A DNA stretch of 47,438 nucleotides from positions 1 through 47,438 of the forward strand of contig NZ_BNBY01000047.1 of NCBI RefSeq assembly GCF_014656195.1, written 5' to 3'. Under the pieces are notes generated by a model. The model was not told where the DNA came from. It made no database searches and saw only the letters and a list, made by a program, of their open reading frames with translations. Made by a program: the position numbers and the translations under genes. The first letter of the stretch is position 1; every line of letters begins with the position of its first letter. Origin of the DNA: Kitasatospora xanthocidica (GTDB lineage Bacteria > Actinomycetota > Actinomycetes > Streptomycetales > Streptomycetaceae). This document shows, piece after piece, positions 40,789-47,438 of the stretch.

Positions 40789-42438
40789 ATGACTCCCACC
40801 GCGCCCGCGAGACGCGCCACCGTCCGCGGTCGGTTCGTCCTCGCCACCGCCCTGCTCTCGACGGCCGCCCTGGTCGCCGCGTGCTCCGGGCCGCCCCGCG
40901 GCGGCTCCGGCCAGGCGGCGGTTCAGCTGTCCGCCGACACCCCGCCCGCCAAGGGCGAGCTCGACTCGTTCACCTGGGCCACCTACGCCGAGCCGCCCAC
41001 GCTCGACTACGTCCAGGCCTTCGACTACCCGCAGAACACCGTGCTCGCGAACGTCTGCGAGAGCCTGATGCGGTGGACCCCCCAGCTCACCCTGGCCCCC
41101 GGCCTGGCGGAGAAGGCGTCCAACCCCGACCCGACCACCTGGGTCTACGACCTGCGCTCCGGCGTCCACTTCCACGACGGCTCGGTGATGACCGCCGACG
41201 ACGTCGTGTACAGCCTCGGCAGGCAGACCAACCCGGACAACGCGGCGGCCTGGGCCCAGGTGTTCCAGAACGTCGACGCCGTCACCAGGACCGGCCCGCT
41301 GCAGGTCACCGTCAAGCTCAAGCAGCCCGACTCCCAGTTCCCGCAGTACATGGCGACGGCCGCCGGCGTGGTCGCGGCCAAGGCCGGGGTGGAGGCAGCG
41401 GGCAAGGACTACGGCACCGGCGGCAGCCTCGACTGCACCGGGCCGTACCAGCTCGGTACCTGGGCCAAGGGCCAGTCGATCGAACTCCGGCGCTTCGACG
41501 GCTACTGGGGCACCAAGGCCAAGTCGAAGAAGGTCGTCTTCAGCTTCCTCACCGACCCGTCCGCGCGCACCAACGCGATGCTCACCGGTGACGTCGACGG
41601 CGGCTACCTGATCCCGACCGAGAGCTACGACCGGCTGCGCGGGAGCGGCGCGGGCACGCTGTACTTCGGCGAGGGCCTGAGCACCGTCAACCTCAACGTC
41701 ACCAGCATGCGGGGACCGCTCGGCGACCTCCGGGTCCGCCAGGCGCTCTCCCTCGCGCTCGACCGCTCCGGCTTCGTCAGGACCGGCCTCGCCGGGGCCG
41801 GCACCGTCACCGGCTCCCTCACCACCCGGGCCGCCTGGGCCGGCGCCCCCGAGTCCGTCCGGAAGTCGGCCTTCGAGCACCTCACGCCGACCGCCCAGGA
41901 CGTCGACCGGGCCAAGGCCCTGGTCAAGGAGGCCGGCGCCGAGGGGAAGACGATCACCGTCGCCACCAGCACCATCGGCCAGGACGTGTCCCTGCTTGCC
42001 ACCGCCGTCCAGGCCGCCGGGGCGAGGATCGGCCTGGACGTCCGGCTGCGGACGATCGCGCCGAACGCGTTCACCTCGCTGTTCACCGACCCCAAGGCCC
42101 GCGAGGGCCTGGACCTGTTCCCCGAGACCTACTACGACTCGGTCACCGACCCGCTCGACCTGCTCACCAACTTCAAGACCGGCGCCTACCAGAACTTCGC
42201 CGGCTACAGCGACCAGCGCTACGACGACCTCGTCGACCGGGCCACCGCCGAGTACGACCCGGCCGAGCGCGGCGCGATCGAGGCGGAGCTCCAGCGGACC
42301 GCCTCCGAGCAGCTGCTCTGGATCCCGGTCGCCGAGTGGCCCACCGCCGTCTTCCTCAACAAGCGCATCACCGGCGCCCCCACCACCATCGCGTACATGT
42401 ACTACCCGTGGGCCGCCGACGTGGGAGCCGCGCGGTGA
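40789..42438 (+). CDS. ABC importer substrate-binding lipoprotein (peptide/nickel family, SBP_bac_5)
   Basis: Protein of 549 aa. The N-terminal signal has lipobox LVAAC with Cys32; the periplasmic-type family 5 binding fold follows (WATYAEPPTLDYVQAFDYPQNTVLANVCESLM; VYDLRSGVHFHDGSVMTADDVVYSL). It captures di/oligopeptides or other cationic small molecules outside the membrane. First gene of a compact five-gene transporter operon; its stop overlaps the permease GTG. Context with four deiminases suggests a guanidino-bearing ligand such as agmatine or an arginyl peptide, but this is inference. Confidence 0.93.
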   Translation: MTPTAPARRATVRGRFVLATALLSTAALVAACSGPPRGGSGQAAVQLSADTPPAKGELDSFTWATYAEPPTLDYVQAFDYPQNTVLANVCESLMRWTPQLTLAPGLAEKASNPDPTTWVYDLRSGVHFHDGSVMTADDVVYSLGRQTNPDNAAAWAQVFQNVDAVTRTGPLQVTVKLKQPDSQFPQYMATAAGVVAAKAGVEAAGKDYGTGGSLDCTGPYQLGTWAKGQSIELRRFDGYWGTKAKSKKVVFSFLTDPSARTNAMLTGDVDGGYLIPTESYDRLRGSGAGTLYFGEGLSTVNLNVTSMRGPLGDLRVRQALSLALDRSGFVRTGLAGAGTVTGSLTTRAAWAGAPESVRKSAFEHLTPTAQDVDRAKALVKEAGAEGKTITVATSTIGQDVSLLATAVQAAGARIGLDVRLRTIAPNAFTSLFTDPKAREGLDLFPETYYDSVTDPLDLLTNFKTGAYQNFAGYSDQRYDDLVDRATAEYDPAERGAIEAELQRTASEQLLWIPVAEWPTAVFLNKRITGAPTTIAYMYYPWAADVGAAR

Positions 42439-43394
42439 ACTTCCTGAGATTCGCCGCCCGGCGGCTGGCCGAGATGGCCGCCACCCTGCTCGGCGCGTCC
42501 TTCGTGGTCTTCGGCGCGATGTACCTCGCGCCGGGGAGCCCGGCGAGCTTCCTGCTGTCCGGCCGGTCGGCCTCGCCGGCCGCCCTGCAGGCGATCAACG
42601 AGCAGTACCACCTCGACGACCCCTTCCTGGTCCGCTACCTCCGCTGGCTCGGCCAGGTGCTGCACGGCGACTTCGGGCGTTCCATCACCTACCGCACCGA
42701 CGTGTCCACGCTGCTCGCCGACCGGCTGCCCGCCACCCTGACCCTGGTGGCCATGGCGCTGCTGGTGGTCGTCATGATCGGCCTGGCGCTCGGCTGGATC
42801 GGCGCGGTGCGCGGCGGCGCCACCGACTCGACGATCCTGCTGACCACCACGCTCGCGGTCGGCACCCCCTCCTTCGTCGCGGCCGTCCTGCTGCAGGGCC
42901 TGTTCGCGGTCAAGCTGGGCTGGTTCCCGACCAGCGGCACCGGCGACGGCTTCGCCGACCTGCTGTGGCACCTCACCCTGCCGGCGGTCGCCCTCGCGCT
43001 GTACCTGATCGGGATGCTCGCCCGGGTCACCCGCTCCGCGATGCTGGAGGCCCTGGACGGCGAGCACGTGGCCGTCGCCCGCAGCCGCGGCGTGCCGGAG
43101 CGGGAGGTGATCCGCCGCCACGTGTTCCGCAACTCGCTGGGCACCGTGCTGACCACCGGCGGCCTGATCGTCTCCACCCTGCTGGTCTGCACGATCCTGG
43201 TGGAGTCCGCGTTCAGCATCGGCGGCATCGGTCAGCTCCTCGAACTGTCCACCAGCACCAAGGACTTCCCGACCGTCCAGGCCATCTCGCTGCTCATCGT
43301 CGCCCTGTTCATGACGGTGAACCTGGTCGTCGACCTGCTCCACCCGCTGGTCGACCCCCGGGTCACCCTCGGCGCGAGGAGGTCCGAGGCATGA
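42435..43394 (+). CDS. ABC importer permease 1 (DppB-like)
   Basis: Protein of 319 aa with about six membrane helices. N-terminal FAARRLAEMAATLLGASFVVFGAMYLAPGSP is typical of DppB/OppB; the cytoplasmic EAA loop lies near RSRGVPEREVIRRHVFRNSLG. GTG start overlapping the binding-protein stop (GTGA). It forms the channel with permease 2. Confidence 0.93.
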   Translation: MNFLRFAARRLAEMAATLLGASFVVFGAMYLAPGSPASFLLSGRSASPAALQAINEQYHLDDPFLVRYLRWLGQVLHGDFGRSITYRTDVSTLLADRLPATLTLVAMALLVVVMIGLALGWIGAVRGGATDSTILLTTTLAVGTPSFVAAVLLQGLFAVKLGWFPTSGTGDGFADLLWHLTLPAVALALYLIGMLARVTRSAMLEALDGEHVAVARSRGVPEREVIRRHVFRNSLGTVLTTGGLIVSTLLVCTILVESAFSIGGIGQLLELSTSTKDFPTVQAISLLIVALFMTVNLVVDLLHPLVDPRVTLGARRSEA

Positions 43395-44245
43395 GCGCCG
43401 TCCTCACCCGCCGACCAGGCCTCGGCCGGCTCAGGTCCGCCCGCGCCCCGCTCCACCTGGCCTGCCTCGGCTTCGTCGCCCTGGTCGTGCTCGCCGCCCT
43501 GCTCGCCCCCTGGGCGGCACCGGACGACCCGAACGCCGTCGACCTCGGCAACGCCCTCGCCGGGCCCTCGCCCGACCACCTGCTCGGCGTCGACGCGGCC
43601 GGCCGGGACACCCTCTCCCGGCTCCTGCTCGGCGCCCGCACCTCGCTGCTCGGCCCGCTCGGCGTGGTCGCCTTCTCCACCGTCGCGGGCGTCCTGGTCG
43701 GCCTGGTGGCCGGCTGGCGCGGCGGCTGGCTCGACTCCGTCCTGTCCCGCAGCACCGAACTGGTCTTCGCCTTCCCCGGCATGCTGCTCGCCATCCTGAT
43801 CGTCTCGGTGTACGGGGAGGGCCTGCTCGCCCCCGTCCTCGCCCTGGCGATCGCCTACCTGCCGTACGTCTCGCGGCTGACCCGCTCCCTGGTGCTGGCC
43901 GAACGGGAACGGCCCTACGTCAGCGCCTACCGGGTGCAGGGCCACTCCGCCGCGCAGATCTGCCTGCGGCACGTCCTGCCCAACATCGCACCCGTCGTCC
44001 TCGCCCAGTCCACCATCAACTTCGGGTACGCCCTGATGGACCTGGCCGGCCTCTCCTTCCTCGGACTGGGCGTGCCCGCGCTCACCCCCGACTGGGGACG
44101 GATGGTCTTCGACGGCCAGACCGCGATCCAGCACGGCTACCCGCTCTCCGCCGTCCTGCCCTGCGTCCTCATCGTGCTCACCGTCGTGGCCTTCAACGTC
44201 GTCGGCGAGCGCTGGGCCGACCGCGTAGCCCGGAGGACCCCGTGA
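43391..44245 (+). CDS. ABC importer permease 2 (DppC-like)
   Basis: Protein of 284 aa. N-terminal LAPWAAPDDPNAVDLGNALAGPSPDHLLGVDAAGRDTLSRLLLGARTSL is the DppC/OppC hallmark; the EAA loop is at AYRVQGHSAAQICLRHVLPNIAP, with five to six helices. ATG overlaps the previous stop (ATGA). Second half of the transmembrane channel. Confidence 0.93.
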   Translation: MSAVLTRRPGLGRLRSARAPLHLACLGFVALVVLAALLAPWAAPDDPNAVDLGNALAGPSPDHLLGVDAAGRDTLSRLLLGARTSLLGPLGVVAFSTVAGVLVGLVAGWRGGWLDSVLSRSTELVFAFPGMLLAILIVSVYGEGLLAPVLALAIAYLPYVSRLTRSLVLAERERPYVSAYRVQGHSAAQICLRHVLPNIAPVVLAQSTINFGYALMDLAGLSFLGLGVPALTPDWGRMVFDGQTAIQHGYPLSAVLPCVLIVLTVVAFNVVGERWADRVARRTP

Positions 44246-45210
44246 ACCACCCGGAGGAGCGCGTGAACGCCCTCGACATCCGCGGCCTGCGGCTCCACCT
44301 GCCCGGTGCCGCCCGGCCCGTCCTCGACGGGGTCGACCTGACCGTCGCCCCCGGCGAGACCGTCGCCCTGGTCGGCGAGTCCGGCTCCGGCAAGAGCCTC
44401 ACCTCGCGCAGCGCCCTCGGCCTGCTGCCGCCCGGCGCCACCACCGGCGGCAGCGTGCTCGTCGACGGTGAGGACGTCCTGACCATGGGCCCCGACCGGC
44501 TGCGCGCGCTGCGCACCGGCCGGGCGGCGATGGTCTTCCAGGACCCCCGCGCCGCCGTCAACCCGCTGCGCCGCATCGGCGACTTCCTCACCGAGGGCGT
44601 GCGCCGCACCGGCGTCCTGGGCAAGGCGGACGCCGACCGGCGGGCGGCCGAACTCCTAGACGCCGTCGGCCTCGGCCCGGAACTGCTGCGCCGCTACCCC
44701 GGCCAGCTCTCCGGCGGCATGCTCCAGCGCGTCATGATCGCCGGGGCGCTGATGGGCGACCCGGTCCTGCTGCTCGCCGACGAGCCCACCACCGCGCTCG
44801 ACGTCACCAGCCAGGCCGAGGTCATCGCGCTCCTCGGCCAGCTGCGCGAACGCTTCGGCACCGGCCTGCTGTTCGTCACCCACGACCTCGGGCTCGCCGC
44901 CGCCATCAGCGACCGGGTCCACGTGATGTACGCCGGGCGGATCGTCGAGAGCGGCCCCGCCGAGGCGCTGTTCGAGCGGCCCCGACACCCGTACACCGCC
45001 GCCCTGCTCGCCGCCACCCCGAGGCTGGACGCCCGGCCCGGCCGGCTCGCCGCCATCGACGGCCAACCGCCGGACCTGCGACAGGACCTGACCGGCTGCG
45101 CGTTCGCCGCCCGCTGCCCGTACGCGACCGGGCTGTGCCACGAGGAGGCCCCCGGGCCGTGGCCGGTCGCCTGCCACCACCCGCTCGAAGGGAACCCCGC
45201 CGATGACTGA
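44242..45210 (+). CDS. ABC importer ATPase 1 (DppD-like)
   Basis: Protein of 322 aa. Walker A GESGSGKS, signature LSGGMLQR, Walker B LLLADEPTTALD and switch His (THDLG). The C-terminal oligopeptide-transporter extension has a Cys-rich motif (GCAFAARCPYATGLC). GTG start overlaps the permease stop (GTGA); a second GTG at 44263 is a less likely start. It powers uptake together with ATPase 2. Confidence 0.93.
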   Translation: MNHPEERVNALDIRGLRLHLPGAARPVLDGVDLTVAPGETVALVGESGSGKSLTSRSALGLLPPGATTGGSVLVDGEDVLTMGPDRLRALRTGRAAMVFQDPRAAVNPLRRIGDFLTEGVRRTGVLGKADADRRAAELLDAVGLGPELLRRYPGQLSGGMLQRVMIAGALMGDPVLLLADEPTTALDVTSQAEVIALLGQLRERFGTGLLFVTHDLGLAAAISDRVHVMYAGRIVESGPAEALFERPRHPYTAALLAATPRLDARPGRLAAIDGQPPDLRQDLTGCAFAARCPYATGLCHEEAPGPWPVACHHPLEGNPADD

Positions 45211-46000
45211 GGCCGTCCTGCAGGTCACCGGGCTGTGCCGGGCCTTCGGCAGCGTACGGGCCGTCCACGAGGTGTCGTTCAGCCTCCCGGCCGGCGGCTC
45301 GCTCGGCATCGTCGGCGAGTCGGGCTCCGGCAAGACCACCACCGCCCGCATCGTCGTCGGCCTCGAACAGGCCGACGCGGGCGAGGTGCTGGTCCGCGGC
45401 CGGGCCAGGACCGGGCGGGCCCGGGGCCGGGCCGAACGGCTGGCCCGCGCCCGCGAGGTGCAGATGGTCTTCCAGGACCCGTACCTCTCGCTGGACCCGC
45501 GCACCAGCGTGGAAGCCGTCCTGCGGGAGACCCTGCGGCTGCACTTCCCCGGCACCGACCACACGACCCGGATCCGGGAACTCCTCGACCAGGTCGGCCT
45601 CGGCACCAGGGCGGCCGACGCGCTGCCCCGTCAACTCTCCGGCGGCCAGCGCCAACGCGTCGCCATCGCCCGGGCGCTGGCCGTCGAACCGGCGGTGCTG
45701 GTGCTGGACGAGGCGGTCGCCGCCCTGGACGTCTCGGTCCAGGCGCAGGTGCTCAACCTGCTCGCCGACATCCGCGAACGGACCGGCGTCGGCTACCTGT
45801 TCATCACCCACGACCTCGGCGTCGTCCGCTGCGTCACCGACGAGGTGGTCGTGATGCGCCACGGGCGGATCGTCGAGGCGGGCCCCACCACCGAGGTCCT
45901 GGACGCCCCGCGGCACGCCTACACCCGGCTGCTGCTGGAGTCCGTCCCCCGGCCCGGCTGGGATCCCGACCGGATCGCCGCCGCGCGCCGCGCACTGTGA
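45203..46000 (+). CDS. ABC importer ATPase 2 (DppF-like)
   Basis: Protein of 265 aa. Walker A GESGSGKTT, signature LSGGQRQRVAIARAL, and Walker B with a changed D-loop stretch: VLVLDEAVAALDVS instead of DEPTSALD. The catalytic Glu is kept. Shorter than usual, lacking the C-terminal Cys-rich extension of ATPase 1. The ATG overlaps the ATPase 1 gene by 8 bases. Last gene of the importer operon. Confidence 0.93.
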   Translation: MTEAVLQVTGLCRAFGSVRAVHEVSFSLPAGGSLGIVGESGSGKTTTARIVVGLEQADAGEVLVRGRARTGRARGRAERLARAREVQMVFQDPYLSLDPRTSVEAVLRETLRLHFPGTDHTTRIRELLDQVGLGTRAADALPRQLSGGQRQRVAIARALAVEPAVLVLDEAVAALDVSVQAQVLNLLADIRERTGVGYLFITHDLGVVRCVTDEVVVMRHGRIVEAGPTTEVLDAPRHAYTRLLLESVPRPGWDPDRIAAARRAL

Positions 46001-46160
46001 GCCGGCCCGGGTCCGGCGGCGCGAGCGGGAGGTGGGCCGGAGTGTGAAGCGGGGCCCCAGGAGGGGATTCCCCCGATCGGCGGAGGCGTGCCGCGCCGGA
46101 CCCTGACCCTCCAGTCAGTAGCCTGCGGAGCCGGACCAGACACCTACCGGAAGAGGCCCC

Positions 46161-47327
46161 ATGGCTCACCCCCGGCCGTCCCGCCGTTCGATCCTGCAGT
46201 CCGGGGCCGCGCTCGCCGCACTGGCCCTGACCGGCGGCTGCTCCTCCGACGGCGGCGGGGAGGAGCCGCCCGGCCCGAGCGCCACGGCCCCGGGCGCGGC
46301 CGCCTCCGGCAGCCCGGCGGCCGGCCGGTGGGCGATGCCGGCCGAGTCCGCCCCGCACACCCGCACCTTCATGGCCTGGCCGGCGCTGGAGGAGGTGTGG
46401 GGCGACCAGCTGGCCGGCGTCCGGCAGGACATCGCGGGCCTCGCCCAGGCCGTCGCCGGCTTCGAGCCGGTGGTCCTGCTGGCCCGCCCGGACCAGGCCG
46501 ACCAGGCCCGGCAGGCCTGCGGCACCTCGGTGGAGGTGCTGGAGCTGACGGTCGACGACCTGTGGGCCCGGGACACCGGCCCGACCTTCGTCACCGGGCC
46601 GCAGGGGCTCGCCGGGGTCGACTTCGACTTCAACGGCTGGGGCGGCAAGCAGACCCACGCCAACGACGCCAAGGTCGCCCGCTACCTCCTCGACCACTAC
46701 CGGATCACCCGCGTCCAGGCGCCGATCACCGGCGAGGGCGGCGGCATCGAGGTCGACGGCGACGGCACGCTGATGGCCACCGAGAGCTCCTGGGTCAACG
46801 ACAACCGCAACCCCGGGAAGTCCCGCGACCGGATCGAGGCGGACCTCAAGGAACTGCTCGGCGTGGAGAAGGTGATCTGGTTCAAGGGCGTCGCCGGTCA
46901 GGACATCACCGACTGCCACGTGGACGCCCTCGCCCGCTTCGCCGAGCCCGGCACCGTCGTCCTGCACCGCCCCACCGCCGACACCCCGCCGGACGTCTGG
47001 ACCACCGCCTCCGCCCAGGCCCTGGAAGTGCTGGGCTCCACCACCGACGCCAAGGGCCGCACGCTCAAGGTGGTCGACCTCCCCGAGCCCGACGTCGAGC
47101 GGATCCGGGGCGCGGGCAAGAACTTCCTCGCCACGTACATCAACTACTACGTCTGCAACGGCGGCGTCATCGTGCCGCGCTTCGGCGACCAGGCCGCCGA
47201 CGACCGGGCTGCGGGCATCCTCGGCGACCTCCACCCCGGCCGGAAGGTCACCCAGGTCTCCGTCAACCACATCGCCGCGGGCGGCGGCGGCATCCACTGC
47301 GCCACCCAGCAGCAGCCCGCCGGGTGA
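46161..47327 (+). CDS. Tat-exported lipoprotein, agmatine deiminase family (copy 4)
   Basis: Protein of 388 aa. Twin-arginine R8-R9-S-I-L, hydrophobic core, and lipobox LTGGC with Cys27, then a Gly/Pro/Ala linker. Catalytic domain: WARDTGPTF, EGGGIEVDGDGT, DCHVDALARF and Cys380 in GGGGIHCATQQQP. More similar by eye to copy 1 than to copy 3, notably the shared GWGGKQxHxNDAK/R block and the DVW stretch. It lies 160 bp after the importer operon with its own GGAAGAGG ribosome binding site, so it may be co-transcribed or have its own promoter. It would act at the outer face of the membrane, ahead of the importer. Confidence 0.88.
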   Translation: MAHPRPSRRSILQSGAALAALALTGGCSSDGGGEEPPGPSATAPGAAASGSPAAGRWAMPAESAPHTRTFMAWPALEEVWGDQLAGVRQDIAGLAQAVAGFEPVVLLARPDQADQARQACGTSVEVLELTVDDLWARDTGPTFVTGPQGLAGVDFDFNGWGGKQTHANDAKVARYLLDHYRITRVQAPITGEGGGIEVDGDGTLMATESSWVNDNRNPGKSRDRIEADLKELLGVEKVIWFKGVAGQDITDCHVDALARFAEPGTVVLHRPTADTPPDVWTTASAQALEVLGSTTDAKGRTLKVVDLPEPDVERIRGAGKNFLATYINYYVCNGGVIVPRFGDQAADDRAAGILGDLHPGRKVTQVSVNHIAAGGGGIHCATQQQPAG

Positions 47328-47334
47328 GCCCGCC

Positions 47335-47369
47335 GGGGCCGGGCCCGGTCCGCCGACCGGCCCGGCCCC
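47335..47369 (+). terminator. Hairpin after deiminase copy 4
   Basis: GGGGCCGGGCCCGGTC / GACCGGCCCGGCCCC, one bulge, CGCC loop. Confidence 0.75.
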
Positions 47370-47370
47370 G

Positions 47371-47438
47371 AACGGACCCGCCCCGAACGGACCCGCCCCG
47401 AACGGAACCGCCCCGAACGGACCCGCCCCGAACGGAAC
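47371..47438. repeat. 15-bp tandem repeat, at least 4.5 copies, running off the window
   Basis: Unit AACGGACCCGCCCCG at 47371, 47386, 47401 (one change), 47416 and a partial at 47431. The array continues beyond the window end, so its full length is unknown. Confidence 0.9.

Noticed and set aside
46101..46124. Possible third TetR site (CCAGTCAGTA) before deiminase copy 4
   Set aside because: Only one half-site (TCAGT) matches; the other arm at the right distance does not.
33877..47327. Deiminases as part of the polyketide pathway
   Set aside because: They lie beyond the KASIII/mutase operon, have their own TetR-type control, and most are exported; no guanidino step is needed for the predicted product.

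Overview
The window is very GC-rich DNA with actinomycete-style genes: GTG/TTG starts, GGAGG ribosome binding sites, 4-base stop/start overlaps and long GC hairpins between genes. It looks like a Streptomyces or Kitasatospora chromosome segment. No rRNA, tRNA or CRISPR array was seen.

Positions 1 to about 33.6 kb are a type II (aromatic) polyketide gene cluster. The core is KS-alpha/KS-beta/ACP (18865-21738). Around it are a C9-type ketoreductase, didomain aromatase/cyclase, PHBH-like flavin monooxygenase, HxGTHxD cyclase and aldo/keto reductase (8773-13714, one plus-strand run). A minus-strand run (13779-18626) holds an O-methyltransferase, a small ABM monooxygenase, a flavin halogenase-like protein and a second flavin hydroxylase. 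Acyl-CoA ligase (MtmL/OxyH-like), NTF2-like protein, acyltransferase, antiporter and an OxyR-type F420 reductase complete the set. The KS-beta gate residues (F109, G112, L116) and the mix of enzymes suggest a long-chain (decaketide-size) tetracycline- or aureolic-acid-like aglycone, possibly halogenated. Four sugar genes (NDP-glucose synthase, 2,3-dehydratase, 3-ketoreductase, 3,4-dehydratase) and two glycosyltransferases point to 2,3,6-trideoxyhexoses. The 4,6-dehydratase, 4-ketoreductase and any epimerase are not in the window. An amidotransferase for a malonamate starter and a SARP regulator gene are also absent, although SARP-like direct repeats lie before four transcription units.

At 30453-33622 a cobalamin acyl-CoA mutase (two subunits) is coupled to a CerJ-like KASIII acyltransferase. 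The mutase lacks the carboxylate-binding and gating residues of methylmalonyl-CoA mutase. The simplest reading is that it makes an unusual branched acyl-CoA which the KASIII-like enzyme transfers, perhaps onto a sugar. A second KASIII homologue (49-1122) has Ser in place of the active Cys. It is separated from the cluster by a 5'-truncated tnpB.

From 33.9 kb to the end lies a different locus: four agmatine-deiminase-family (GME superfamily) genes. Three carry twin-arginine signal peptides and one is cytosolic. They are interleaved with a tatA gene, a Ser/Thr kinase, a TetR regulator and a complete oligopeptide-type ABC importer. A perfect TTGACTGA-N4-TCAGTCAA palindrome sits in the first divergent promoter, and a related site precedes the second deiminase next to tetR. 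This suggests one TetR regulon. I do not know a described system with this composition; its substrate is unknown.
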